Under the pieces are notes generated by a model. That model did not search any database and was not told the DNA's origin. It saw only the letters and a list, made by a program, of their open reading frames with translations. A stretch of 64,000 nucleotides of DNA from Acinetobacter lwoffii (lineage in GTDB: Bacteria > Pseudomonadota > Gammaproteobacteria > Pseudomonadales > Moraxellaceae), in the NCBI RefSeq assembly GCF_019048525.1, contig NZ_CP077369.1:992001-1056000 (forward strand). Direction: 5' to 3'. Position numbers and translations under genes: made by a program. This document shows, in pieces, positions 9,568 through 18,525 of the stretch. Position 1 is the first letter of the stretch. Every line of letters starts with the position of its first letter.

Positions 9568-11268
9568 ATGCAAAAACTGGAAATCAAACAACGTCCATTG
9601 CTGACACGCCCTGAAAATTTACCGGGCGTCCCTGCATTTGTGGCCGAGATTCTGGCTCGTCGTGGGGTGGAATCCGAGCAGGAACTTGAGCTCAAGCTGA
9701 AGCATTTGCTGGCACCGACCATGAAAGGCTTGCCTGAAGCCATTCAATTGATGGATCAGGCGATTGATCATGGCCAGAAAATCGTGATTGTCGGCGATTA
9801 TGATGCCGATGGCGCGACCAGTACTGCACTCATGGTGCTGGCACTGCGTGATATGGGCGCCAATGTTGAATATCTGGTACCAGACCGTTTTAAATATGGG
9901 TATGGATTGACGCCCGCAATTGCAGATCTGGCCTTTGTCAATTTCACGCCTGATTTACTGATTACCGTGGACAATGGCATTTCCAGCCATGACGGAGTAA
10001 AACAGGCGCAGGATCATGGCATGCAGGTGATCATTACCGATCATCATCTAACGACCAAGCCGACACCAAAAGCCGAAGCGGTGGTTAATCCGAATCAGCT
10101 CGGTTGCGATTTCCCGAGCAAGGCCTTGGCCGGGGTGGGGGTGGCATTTTATGTGCTGGCCAATCTGTCGACCCATCGCAAGAAACTGGGGAAATCCTGT
10201 ACGGTAATTACCAATTATCTTGATCTGGTAGCGCTCGGTACTTATGCCGATGTCGCGAGTCTGGACTATAACAACCGGATTCTGGTCGATGCAGGGTTGA
10301 AACGGATCCAGCAAGGGTTATGCCGAGCAGGAATCAGTGCGCTACTTGATATTGCAAAGCGTGATCCTGCTGGTCTGAAAGCTCAAGATTTGGGCTTTGT
10401 TTTAGGCCCACGGATTAACGCGGCTGGACGCATGGAAACCATGGATATCGGGATCGAATGTTTGCTGGCTCCTGATCTGACAACTGCTTATCCACTGGCT
10501 GAACAGCTGAATCAGCTCAATGTCGAACGCCGTCAGGTGGAAGGTAAAATCAAGCAGGAAGCCTTGCTTGAGCTGGATAAAATCCAGTGGGATGCCACTG
10601 AACTACCTGCTGCGTTGATCATGTTTGAACAGCATTGGCATCAGGGAGTGATCGGGATTGTAGCAGGGCGTTTAAAAGAGCAGTTCCATCGTCCGAGTAT
10701 TGTTTTTGCCGCGGATCAGGATGGGATTCATATCAAAGGTTCGGCGCGTTCGATTGAAGGTATTCATATTCGTGATGCGATTGAACAGGTGGCAGAGCAA
10801 TATCCTCATTTAGTCAGTCATTTTGGTGGCCATGCAGCAGCAGCCGGTTTAACCCTGAAAAAAGAAAATTTCGCCGAGTTTAAGCAGGTCTTTGAAGTAC
10901 TGATTGGTGCGATGGATGAGGATTTATTCACTGCGACTTTATGGACGGATGGAGAGCTGCCAGCTTCTGCTTTTCACATTGAAACAGTCGATTTATTACA
11001 GAATTTAAGTCCATGGGGGCAAAAATTCCCCCAACCGATTTTTGATGGTGTGTTTAAAATCATGCACTATCGCTGGCTTAAAGATGTGCATCTTAAGTTA
11101 CGTGTGGCGTTGGAGAATGGGCAGGTCGTGGATGCGATCGCTTTCAATGCAGCGGATAAATATGACTTTGACCCGATGAAAGATACACGATTGGTCTATG
11201 AGCTGGATAAAAATGTATTTAATGGCAATATCAGCTTGCAAATGCGGATTATCCATTTAGAACAATAG
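9568..11268 (+). CDS. recJ: Single-stranded-DNA-specific 5'-3' exonuclease RecJ
   Basis: RecJ degrades single-stranded DNA 5' to 3' in recombination and mismatch repair. The 566-residue protein carries the DHH-phosphoesterase motifs in order: VIVGDYDADGATST (about residue 73), TVDNGIS (about 132), ITDHHLT (about 154) and ALGTYADVA (about 222). The DHHA1 domain contains HQGVIGIVAGRL and the motif HFGGHAAAAGLTL (about 418). The C-terminal OB-fold is present. It is last in the glmM-pdxH-recJ unit and ends in a bidirectional terminator shared with the convergent porin gene. Confidence 0.95.
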   Translation: MQKLEIKQRPLLTRPENLPGVPAFVAEILARRGVESEQELELKLKHLLAPTMKGLPEAIQLMDQAIDHGQKIVIVGDYDADGATSTALMVLALRDMGANVEYLVPDRFKYGYGLTPAIADLAFVNFTPDLLITVDNGISSHDGVKQAQDHGMQVIITDHHLTTKPTPKAEAVVNPNQLGCDFPSKALAGVGVAFYVLANLSTHRKKLGKSCTVITNYLDLVALGTYADVASLDYNNRILVDAGLKRIQQGLCRAGISALLDIAKRDPAGLKAQDLGFVLGPRINAAGRMETMDIGIECLLAPDLTTAYPLAEQLNQLNVERRQVEGKIKQEALLELDKIQWDATELPAALIMFEQHWHQGVIGIVAGRLKEQFHRPSIVFAADQDGIHIKGSARSIEGIHIRDAIEQVAEQYPHLVSHFGGHAAAAGLTLKKENFAEFKQVFEVLIGAMDEDLFTATLWTDGELPASAFHIETVDLLQNLSPWGQKFPQPIFDGVFKIMHYRWLKDVHLKLRVALENGQVVDAIAFNAADKYDFDPMKDTRLVYELDKNVFNGNISLQMRIIHLEQ

Positions 11269-11273
11269 GCCAT

Positions 11274-11303
11274 AAAAAACCGCTCGAGTGAGCGGTTTTT
11301 TTT
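11274..11303 (+). terminator. Bidirectional terminator between recJ and porin 1
   Basis: ACCGCTC and GAGCGGT pair around GAGT. A-run upstream and T-run downstream allow termination in both directions, for recJ (+) and the convergent porin gene (-). Confidence 0.92.
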
Positions 11304-11320
11304 GCTTTTAATCGGAGAGA

Positions 11321-12121
11321 TTAGAAGCGGAAAGTACCGTTAATACCGAAAGAGTCAGCACCGTCAGTAGTTGTATAGTTCACGCCAGCTGCAATTGCAG
11401 GTGTAAAGAATTTTTGTGCGCGTAAACCAAATACTGTATCTGAATCATCTTCTGTAGAATCCGCGATTGATACACCCACACTTAAAGTTGGATCGATATA
11501 AAGATCAGCGCCTAAACGATAAGTTGTTTCATCACCGAAATAAGTTAAACCTTCAAAATTGGCAAAATGATTACCAATATGAGTCACATATTTTGCACGT
11601 AAAGATAGTGCAGTATCATCACCTACAGTAACAGCATTTAGGAGGTTAGGGACAAAACCATAATTTGCTACCTGAACTGGATCAACGCTTTCATTAGCTG
11701 CACCAGCTGCTAATAGTAGGCCATTAACTGGTAAGTAACCAACTTCAAAAGCATAGCCAGTATTGTCTTCACCAGCAAAGTCAACCTGGTTAATAGTGCC
11801 GCTTACATAAAATTGAGTATTTGGAATATAAAACTCGCCACTTACACCAAATACATCAATATCCTCATCGCCATCACCGCTTGCATTTGCATAACCTAAG
11901 CCAATATTGCTTGCTTTATTTAGGAAAGCCGCTTCTGCAAATGGAGAGTTCTTAACTTGAACAGTGTTTAAGTAATATTTTCCATTGATGAAAAATGTAT
12001 CTAGATCCCCAACATTATCAATATCTGTATTTTCATACCCGACATTAAGTTCAGCTTGGTAAGCATGTGCAGTTCCCAGGCCAGCAAGAAGCGCTGTAGC
12101 AAGAGCAAGTTTCTTAAGCAT
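11321..12121 (-). CDS. Putative outer-membrane porin (Acinetobacter small-porin family), paralogue 1
   Basis: This 266-residue protein has a clean signal peptide (MLKKLALATALLAGLGTAHA, cleaved before YQAEL). Amphipathic beta strands follow, and it ends in Phe (NGTFRF), the usual terminal residue of outer-membrane barrels. It shares the segment PFAEAAFLNKASNI (about residue 60-75) and the overall layout with paralogues at 12297 and 38357. The exact substrate is unknown. It is tandem with paralogue 2 but separated from it by that gene's terminator. Mature sequence is Asp-rich and acidic. Confidence 0.8.
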   Translation of the reverse strand: MLKKLALATALLAGLGTAHAYQAELNVGYENTDIDNVGDLDTFFINGKYYLNTVQVKNSPFAEAAFLNKASNIGLGYANASGDGDEDIDVFGVSGEFYIPNTQFYVSGTINQVDFAGEDNTGYAFEVGYLPVNGLLLAAGAANESVDPVQVANYGFVPNLLNAVTVGDDTALSLRAKYVTHIGNHFANFEGLTYFGDETTYRLGADLYIDPTLSVGVSIADSTEDDSDTVFGLRAQKFFTPAIAAGVNYTTTDGADSFGINGTFRF

Positions 12122-12167
12122 TTAGATTTCTCTCTTTGTTATAAAAATATGACTGTTTGATGAACAG

Positions 12168-12176
12168 TTGTAACAA
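12168..12176. promoter_or_regulatory. TTGTAACAA motif upstream of porin 1
   Basis: This 9-mer lies 47 bases before the start codon. The same motif (as TTGTTACAA or its complement) is found 43 and 51 bases before the starts of the two paralogues. A role is inferred only from this positional conservation. Confidence 0.35.
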
Positions 12177-12242
12177 ATTGTACAGTTTATATTCGCCCCG
12201 TCAATGTGCAAAAAATACCTAAATGCTTGTTAAGAGTGCAAT

Positions 12243-12268
12243 AAAAAAACCCATCCGAGGATGGGTTT
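12243..12268 (-). terminator. Terminator of porin 2
   Basis: On the minus strand AAACCCATCC and GGATGGGTTT pair around a 2-base loop, followed by TTTT. It lies 28 bases after the porin 2 stop. Confidence 0.88.
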
Positions 12269-12296
12269 CTATGCATGACTAACTTTTGGTTTTAGA

Positions 12297-13076
12297 TTAG
12301 AAGCGGTACTTCGCTGCTACACCAAAGGTATTGTAGTCATTGTTAAACTGTTCGCCAAAGCCGACACGGCCTTCTAAGCTCACTTGCTGGTTAATGAACT
12401 TACGTGCATTGATACCAAATTCGCTCTTGTCGGTAATATCATTATTGTGATAATCAGCACCGACACTCAAGGTTTTGTCGATGAAATAATCTGCTGCCAG
12501 ATTGTATTCATCTAGATCACCAAACGCTGCACCTGCTTCCAGGTTGATATCTTTACCATTGCTTAATGTCGTCACATATTTAGCACGAAGTGTTGGATCT
12601 ACGCCATCATCATTGTCGTTATCCCAACCTTTCACACCAGCCGCAATCAATAGACCTGGTGCTGGCAGATAACCAACTTCAGCTGCATAGGTGGTTAAAT
12701 CATTTTCTAGATCATCATTGTCTTGCAGATCATGACCATTGACGTTACCGCTTAAGTAGAAGTCAGAATTCGGTACGAAGTACTCTGCACCTACGCCATA
12801 ACGATGCGCTTCAGAATCACCAATTTCATTATATTGATATTGCGCACTCACGTTGCTAGCACGATCAAGGAATGCTGCTTCTGCTAATGGTGCATTACGT
12901 GTTTGAACTGGATTGAAGTAATATGTACCATCAACGCCGAAAGAACCGCTAGTTCCACCGTTGTCAGGATCAACCACTCCTGCTGATGCACCAATTTCTG
13001 CTTGGTAAGCATGTGCTGCTGTACCAGTCATTGCTATTGCTGAAAGTAGTGCCGAAGCAATCGCTAATTTTTTCAT
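12297..13076 (-). CDS. Putative outer-membrane porin, paralogue 2
   Basis: This 259-residue paralogue has a signal peptide ending TAAHA before YQAEIGAS. It has the family segment APLAEAAFLDRASNV (about 62-76), repeated amphipathic strands, and the barrel-type C-terminus AKYRF. It is as acidic as paralogue 1, with stretches such as DNDNDDGVDP. Family membership is clear from the three-way resemblance; pore activity and substrate are inferred. The ATG is preceded by GGGGTAGTAACC, giving a plausible ribosome-binding site. Confidence 0.8.
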   Translation of the reverse strand: MKKLAIASALLSAIAMTGTAAHAYQAEIGASAGVVDPDNGGTSGSFGVDGTYYFNPVQTRNAPLAEAAFLDRASNVSAQYQYNEIGDSEAHRYGVGAEYFVPNSDFYLSGNVNGHDLQDNDDLENDLTTYAAEVGYLPAPGLLIAAGVKGWDNDNDDGVDPTLRAKYVTTLSNGKDINLEAGAAFGDLDEYNLAADYFIDKTLSVGADYHNNDITDKSEFGINARKFINQQVSLEGRVGFGEQFNNDYNTFGVAAKYRF

Positions 13077-13576
13077 GGTTACTACCCCTCAAATCGTGAG
13101 TTAAAAACATTACACTTTTTGTTACAACTTTCAGTCTAGAGCAATTCCAAAGATCGTCAATCAAAGGAAAGTTACAGTAATGTGAATAGCGTAATCTTGT
13201 GTAATTTTTGCTGAACAAGTGACTGAATAATAAAATTAAATTTATAATGTAGTGTTTTATTAAAAGTGTGTAGATATTGTGGAATCTATTGAATTCGCTG
13301 ATTTTTTATACAGACCAATAAGAAATCCTAAATTATAAAATCAATTGCAAAATTATATTTCGGTCATAAAACGGGGCTAAAAAGCCGATAAAAATTTCGG
13401 ATAAAAAGACGCAAAAGAGTCTATGAGATGTTGAAAATTGGATGAGGGAAATACAGGTCTAAATGCTCAAGACATTCGAGCCTTAGACTGAATGGATCGT
13501 TAAAATAGCGGAAATAGACTGTGCTATAATATCGGGCTAAGAATTTTGTGCCTAATTTTGATTGAGAGTAATTCAC
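13077..13576. other. 500-bp gene-free region between porin 2 and prfB
   Basis: It holds the divergent control regions of porin 2 and prfB. TTGTTACAA at 13119-13127 is the porin-associated motif. An extended -10 (TGC-TATAAT, 13523-13531) lies 46 bases before the prfB GTG. The middle (about 13200-13450) is AT-rich and I see no ORF, RNA gene or strong hairpin in it. Confidence 0.6.
13523..13531 (+). promoter_or_regulatory. Extended -10 promoter element for prfB
   Basis: TGC followed by TATAAT (13526-13531) is a full extended -10. No good -35 is present at the normal distance, which is common for extended -10 promoters. Confidence 0.6.
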
Positions 13577-14672
13577 GTGGAAATTAATCCGTATCTAAAC
13601 CAATTAAAAGACTTAAACGAACGTGGTCAAACACTACGGGGGTATCTTTGACTACGATCTGAAAAAAGAGCGTTTAGAAGAAGTCCTGCGTGAATTAGAA
13701 GATCCAACCATCTGGAATGACCAGAGTCGTGCCCAAGCGATGGCCAAAGAGAAAGGCGAGCTTGAAAATGTATTAAATGTGCTGGATCGCTTAAGTACCC
13801 AGCTTGAAGATGCACAGGCTTTGCTTGATCTGGCGGTTGAAGCGGATGATGAAAGCTTGCTAGAAGATGTACAGGCTGAACTGAGCACGGCTGAAGAAGA
13901 ACTGGCCAAGCTTGAATTCCGCCGTATGTTCAATAATCCGATGGATCCAAATCCTTGCTATCTGGAAATTCAAGCTGGTTCAGGCGGTACAGAAGCACAG
14001 GACTGGGCGTCTATGTTGCTACGTATGTATCTACGCTGGATTGAACGTCATGGCTTTAAAGCAGAAGTGATGGAAGAATCTGATGGGGATGTTGCCGGGA
14101 TTAAATCTGCGACGATTCGTGTGGAAGGTGAGTACGCCTATGGCTGGTTACGTACCGAATCTGGTGTACATCGTTTAGTGCGTAAATCACCATTTGACTC
14201 GGGCAACCGTCGTCATACCTCATTTTCTGCCGTGTTTGTCTCACCGGAAGTTGATGACAATATCGAAATTGAAATCAATCCGTCCGATGTTCGTACCGAT
14301 ACTTATCGTGCATCAGGGGCGGGTGGTCAGCATATTAACAAAACAGATTCTGCCGTGCGTTTAACCCATGCACCGACCGGAATTGTGGTGGCCTGTCAGA
14401 ACCAGCGTTCACAACATGCCAACCGTGACCACGCCTGGAAGCAGTTACGTGCCAAACTTTATGAGCTCGAGATGAGCAAACGTAACGAAGCGGCACAAGC
14501 ACTGGAAGATTCCAAGTCTGATATCGGCTGGGGTAGCCAGATCCGTTCTTATGTCCTGGATGATTCACGTATTAAGGATTTGCGTACAGGTGTGGAAAAT
14601 TCCAATACTGGCGCAGTTCTGGACGGTGATCTGGACAAATTTATCGAAGCAAGCTTGAAACAGGGCTTGTAA
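13577..14672 (+). CDS. prfB: Peptide chain release factor 2, expressed by programmed +1 frameshift
   Basis: RF2 releases nascent peptides at UGA and UAA. Translation starts at GTG 13577 ([20 protein letters not shown]) and reads 24 codons to CTT TGA (13646-13651). It then shifts +1 to continue from GAC at 13650, so the CDS is 13577-13648 joined to 13650-14672 (364 residues). The internal Shine-Dalgarno GGGGG (13638-13642) three bases before CTT is the classic stimulator, so RF2 controls its own level through the in-frame UGA. The tripeptide SPF (stop recognition) and GGQ in [16 protein letters not shown] (catalysis) are intact. lysS is not adjacent here. Confidence 0.97.
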
Positions 14673-14747
14673 GAAGTTGTTTAAATAGCTGGCGTAACCA
14701 AGCTTGTACAGATTGTGACTCTTATATCTAAATTATTCGATATATAA

Positions 14748-14763
14748 ATCGTAAAAATACGAT
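14748..14763. promoter_or_regulatory. Palindromic operator overlapping the arsR-type promoter
   Basis: ATCGTA-AAAA-TACGAT is a perfect dyad. It overlaps TATAAT at 14763-14768, the probable -10 of the regulator gene 57 bases downstream. Its size, AT-richness and position fit autorepression by an ArsR-family dimer; this is inference. Confidence 0.55.
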
Positions 14764-14819
14764 ATAATGGTCGCAGATGCTGAATAAAGTTTCGTTGCGC
14801 CACTGATTGTGATGTGCCT

Positions 14820-15119
14820 ATGGACCTTGATCTAATTTTTAAAGCCTTAGCCAATCCGACCCGTCGACAAATTCTGGAGTGGTTAAAATCTCCGGAGCAA
14901 TATCTGTCTGCGGAAGAGTGTGGTGGCTTTCAACGTGGGGTCTGTGCAGGTCAAATTGAACGTTTGGGCCAGGTTTCCCAGTCCACCATGTCCAATCATT
15001 TGTCTGTATTACAGCAGACTGGCCTGATCACTGCGACCAAGCATGGACAGTGGTCATATTTCTCCCGCAATGAAACTTTGATTCAACAATTTATCGAACA
15101 CCTACAACAACACCTTTAA
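14820..15119 (+). CDS. ArsR-family transcriptional regulator
   Basis: This 99-residue winged-helix protein has the ArsR core: FKALANPTRRQILEWL (about 7-22) and the recognition helix QSTMSNHLSVLQQTGLI (about 58-75). Two cysteines (Cys34 and Cys42, in EECGGFQRGVC) sit in an insertion before helix 3, away from the metal-binding positions of ArsR or SmtB. That suggests redox or electrophile sensing rather than metals. ATG 14820 is chosen over the GTG at 14814 for its MDLDLIFKAL start. It is 15 bases from the reductase gene and almost certainly controls it. Confidence 0.85.
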   Translation: MDLDLIFKALANPTRRQILEWLKSPEQYLSAEECGGFQRGVCAGQIERLGQVSQSTMSNHLSVLQQTGLITATKHGQWSYFSRNETLIQQFIEHLQQHL

Positions 15120-15134
15120 CAGGTGGGAGTAACG

Positions 15135-16220
15135 ATGGCTGAATTAAATTCTCCTTTAACGCTCGGTGCGTTAGAGCTTAAAAACCGTGTCATCATGGCG
15201 CCGCTGACCCGTAACCGCGCAACTGCTGATCGCGTTCCAACCCCAATGATGGTTGAGTACTATGCGCAACGTGCAAGTGCTGGCCTGATTATTTCTGAAG
15301 CCACAGTGATTTCTGAAGAAGCCAATGGCTATTTAAATACTCCAGGATTGTTTACCGATACTCAGGTCGAAGGCTGGAAAAAGGTTACTCAAGCGGTTCA
15401 TGAGAAGGGCGGTCTGATTGTTGCCCAGCTTTGGCATGTTGGTCGTGTATCGCATCCGGATCTGTTAAATGGTGAAACACCAGTTTCTGCAAGTGCAGTA
15501 CAACAGGCGGGTCATGTCAGCTTGTTACGTCCAAAACGTCCATACGTTACGCCACGTCCTTTGGAAGTTTCTGAAATTCACGCGATTACCGAGCAATATA
15601 AGCAAGCCGCGATTCGTGCTAAAGAAGCCGGTTTTGATGGTGTTGAATTACATGCTGCCAATGGTTATCTGATTGACCAGTTCTTGCAAAGCAAAACCAA
15701 TCAGCGTGAAGATGAATACGGCGGTTCAGTGGAAAATCGTACACGTTTCCTGCTAGAAGCAACTGATGCACTGATTGAAGTATGGGGCGCAGATCGTGTA
15801 GGGGTGCATTTAGCGCCGCGTTGTGATGACCATGACATGGGCGACAATGATCCACGTGAAACATTTGGCTATGCCATGGAGCAGCTGGGTAAGCGCAAGA
15901 TTGCCTTCTTCTTTACCCGTGAATATCTGGCTGAAGACAGTATTTCTGAATATATGAAAGAGCGTTCAGGTGGAGTGCCTTATATTGCGAATATGCAACT
16001 AAGTCGTGAAGATGCGATTGAGCTGTTGGCATCAGGCAAGGCTGATGCGGTGGCTTTTGGTAGGGCGTATATTGCCAATCCAGACTTGTATGAGCGTTTA
16101 TTGGTAGATGCACCTTTAAATGAACTCAAACTAGAAAACATGATCGGAACCAATGTCGCGGAAGGCTATATTGATTATCCGACATTGGCTGAAGCAGAAG
16201 CTTTAACTACAGTAGAATAA
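15135..16220 (+). CDS. Old Yellow Enzyme family alkene reductase (N-ethylmaleimide reductase-like)
   Basis: This 361-residue FMN flavoprotein reduces activated C=C bonds, quinones or nitro-compounds with NAD(P)H. The barrel begins LGALELKNRVIMAPLTRNRA. Flavin and substrate motifs are QLWHVGR (about 100) and HAANGYLIDQFLQ (about 178), followed by NQREDEYGGS, and FGRAYIANPDL near the C-terminus. The start at 15135 follows GGTGGGAG. Coupling to an ArsR regulator parallels the NemR-NemA pair of E. coli, where the regulator is a TetR protein. Physiological substrate is unknown. Confidence 0.9.
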   Translation: MAELNSPLTLGALELKNRVIMAPLTRNRATADRVPTPMMVEYYAQRASAGLIISEATVISEEANGYLNTPGLFTDTQVEGWKKVTQAVHEKGGLIVAQLWHVGRVSHPDLLNGETPVSASAVQQAGHVSLLRPKRPYVTPRPLEVSEIHAITEQYKQAAIRAKEAGFDGVELHAANGYLIDQFLQSKTNQREDEYGGSVENRTRFLLEATDALIEVWGADRVGVHLAPRCDDHDMGDNDPRETFGYAMEQLGKRKIAFFFTREYLAEDSISEYMKERSGGVPYIANMQLSREDAIELLASGKADAVAFGRAYIANPDLYERLLVDAPLNELKLENMIGTNVAEGYIDYPTLAEAEALTTVE

Positions 16221-16229
16221 TCTAAAAAT

Positions 16230-16261
16230 GAGCCACATTGATTAACATGTTGATGTGGCTC
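16230..16261 (+). terminator. Hairpin after the alkene reductase
   Basis: GAGCCACAT and ATGTGGCTC pair over a 14-base loop. No T-run follows, so it may be a weak terminator or an mRNA-end-stabilising hairpin. Confidence 0.45.
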
Positions 16262-16302
16262 TGCTATATTCTGCTCATTGAATCTTTGGACAGGGGCGCA
16301 AT

Positions 16303-17583
16303 GTGGCCACTCCATTTTGGTATAACGCAGCCTTGGCGCTGGTTAAACCCTTATATCAATCGCGTATCCGTAAACGTGCGACCGATCCTGAACAATTACA
16401 ACAAGAACTGACAGAACGTTTCGGCCCGTTTCAGCCACCCAAAAACCTGCATGCCATCTGGTTTCATGTGGTGTCGGTGGGTGAAACCAATGCTGCCCAA
16501 CCGTTAATTGAACATTATTTAAAACTTGGCCATCCGGTGCTGGTCACCAATACCACCAAAACCGGTCAGGCACGCGCTAAATCACTTTTTTTAAAAGCGC
16601 CTTATCTCGATTTGTTTCAAGCCGTGTATTTGCCTGCTGACCAGAAAACTTTAATTCGTGAATTTTATCAAAAGTATCAGCCGAAACTTTTATTGCTGAT
16701 GGAAACTGAGCTTTGGCCTAATCTGCTGGATCAGGCACCCCAGTTTAATGTGCCAAGTGTATTATTGAATGCGCGTCTGTCCGAAAAATCCGCCAAAGGC
16801 TATGCCAAGGTCAAAGGTTTGACCCGTGGCATGCTCAAGAATTTAACTGGTCTTTTGGCACAGGATACAGCCACCCAGCAACGTTATATCCAGTTGGGAA
16901 TCGCAGCTGAAAAAACCCAAGTTTTGGGCAATATCAAATTTGATATTACTGCGCCCGAGCGCTTTATTCATCAGGCAGATCAATTGAAACAGGAGTGGCA
17001 GTTAGGGGGGCGAAAGATCGTCACGTTAGCTAGTACTCATGCTCCTGAAGAAAAAGAAATTCTGAGTGTTTTAAAAGCTGCTTTAGAAGCTGATCCATAT
17101 TTGGTCTGTATTGTGGTACCGCGCCATCCGGAACGTTTTGATGAGGTGTTCCAAGCTGCACAGTCTTTGGGATTGAAAATCCAGCGTCGAAGTCTAGGGC
17201 AACATATTAAAGCAGATACCCAGGTTTATTTGGCCGATTCGATGGGTGAAATGTGGCTTTGGTATGCTTTGAGTCAGGCATGTTATGTGGGTGGTTCTTT
17301 AAATGAACCAGGTGGTGGACATAATATTTTGGAGCCGATTGCGCTGAATGTGCCGACTGTTTTAGGCAAAAACTATTTTAATTTTCAGACTATCGTGGAT
17401 GAGTTCGTTCAGGCAGACGCAGTCGCAGTGGTGCAGGATGCCCAGCAGGCTGCAGAGGTATTACTGGAACTTTTGCAAGATCAGGTTAAGGCGGAAATCT
17501 TGAATGCGGCAGCGCAGCAAATTATGCAGTTAAATACGGGATCGCTTGCCAAGCATATTCAGGTGATTGATCAGTATCTCTAA
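16303..17583 (+). CDS. waaA: 3-deoxy-D-manno-octulosonic acid (Kdo) transferase
   Basis: WaaA (KdtA) adds Kdo from CMP-Kdo to lipid A precursor at the inner membrane. The 426-residue protein has an N-terminal anchor segment (WYNAALALVKPLYQ), the catalytic-region motif HVVSVGETNAAQPLI (about 54-68), LLLMETELWPNLL (about 130), and the C-terminal GT-B half with GGSLNEPGGGHNILEP (about 330). Translation starts at GTG 16303 with AGGGG upstream; an ATG at 16301 is out of frame. It is transcribed alone. Confidence 0.94.
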   Translation: MATPFWYNAALALVKPLYQSRIRKRATDPEQLQQELTERFGPFQPPKNLHAIWFHVVSVGETNAAQPLIEHYLKLGHPVLVTNTTKTGQARAKSLFLKAPYLDLFQAVYLPADQKTLIREFYQKYQPKLLLLMETELWPNLLDQAPQFNVPSVLLNARLSEKSAKGYAKVKGLTRGMLKNLTGLLAQDTATQQRYIQLGIAAEKTQVLGNIKFDITAPERFIHQADQLKQEWQLGGRKIVTLASTHAPEEKEILSVLKAALEADPYLVCIVVPRHPERFDEVFQAAQSLGLKIQRRSLGQHIKADTQVYLADSMGEMWLWYALSQACYVGGSLNEPGGGHNILEPIALNVPTVLGKNYFNFQTIVDEFVQADAVAVVQDAQQAAEVLLELLQDQVKAEILNAAAQQIMQLNTGSLAKHIQVIDQYL

Positions 17584-17645
17584 GTGTGTGCTAGTCATAT
17601 TCTCAATCTACCTTTCTGAGACAACTGGTCATTCGTAGAAGATTT

Positions 17646-17736
17646 CTACTTTTAAGGGATTAAAAGTAGCAAAAATCCTTTGCGGTACTGAAGGTACTTC
17701 CTGTACCTCAGTACCGCGGGCAACATCCATGTCGCC
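17646..17736 (+). repeat. Dispersed structured repeat, copy A
   Basis: The order is CTACTTTT, 8 bases, AAAAGTAG, CAAAA, a spacer of about 8 bases, a long hairpin (GCGGTACTG pairing with CAGTACCGC, plus AGGTAC with GTACCT), then GGGCAACATCCATGTCGCC. Copy B at 42109-42201 has the same order with near-identical ends, but its central hairpin has a wholly different, self-complementary sequence. It lies in the waaA-rsmE spacer. No ORF is convincing here. Confidence 0.75.
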
Positions 17737-17811
17737 ACACACGATTTCAAATTTGGCGATAATACCTAATTTGAATATTTTGCATGTTAATGTTTTGGTT
17801 TTATCTTCCTT

Positions 17812-18525
17812 ATGAATATCGTCCTGCTTGACCCACGTCAAACCGAAACTGAACTTTGGTCCATTACCTCAACTCGGCAACTGGAACATTTACAGCAACA
17901 TCTACAGATTCAGGTGGGAGATACGTTAAAAGTCGGAATTCGGGAAGGTCAGCGTTACCTGACGGAAATTGTCGAAATCTCTGAAAAAGCAGTGCGCTTG
18001 AAACCACTGCAAGAAGAAGCTGTTCCAGAAAAATTGCCAGTGACTTTAATTGTGGCTTTGCCACGTCCGAAAGTGCTGCGCCGTCTGATCATGGACAGTG
18101 TCACCTTGGGCGTTGAAAAAATCATTTTACTACATAGCTACCGTGTCGATAAAAGCTATTGGCAAACTCCATTTTTACAGCAGTTAAATCATTATATCGA
18201 ATTGGGGCTAGAACAGGCAGGGGATACGGTTGCTCCAAAAATCGAGCTGTATAAACGTTTTAAACCCTTTGTTGAAGATATCTTGCCGGGTTTGATTAGT
18301 ACAGATTGCCCGGCTTATGTGGCACATCCTTATGCAGAGCAGGCGATGCCATTTGCGATTGAGCATCCCTGTACGATTGTTATTGGTCCGGAAGGCGGAT
18401 TTATTCCATATGAAGTCGATTTACTCATCAAAAACGGCTGTCAGGCAGTGAGTCTGGGCAACCGTATTATCCGTACAGAAACCGTGATTCCGTATGTTTT
18501 AGGTCGTCTGTTTAGCGCGGGCTGA
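17812..18525 (+). CDS. rsmE: 16S rRNA (uracil1498-N3)-methyltransferase
   Basis: RsmE methylates U1498 of 16S rRNA using SAM. The 237-residue protein has the N-terminal PUA-like domain (about 1-70) and the SPOUT knot with VALPRPKVLRRLIMDSVTLG (about 82), IVIGPEGGFIPYEVDLL (about 189) and SLGNRIIRTETVIPY at the C-terminus. Its last 27 bases overlap the convergent MscS-family gene. Full length for the family. Confidence 0.93.
   Translation: MNIVLLDPRQTETELWSITSTRQLEHLQQHLQIQVGDTLKVGIREGQRYLTEIVEISEKAVRLKPLQEEAVPEKLPVTLIVALPRPKVLRRLIMDSVTLGVEKIILLHSYRVDKSYWQTPFLQQLNHYIELGLEQAGDTVAPKIELYKRFKPFVEDILPGLISTDCPAYVAHPYAEQAMPFAIEHPCTIVIGPEGGFIPYEVDLLIKNGCQAVSLGNRIIRTETVIPYVLGRLFSAG

Noticed and set aside
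17629..17841. 70-codon minus-strand ORF between waaA and rsmE
   Set aside because: It lies within the structured repeat and overlaps the rsmE start; the coding pattern follows the hairpins.
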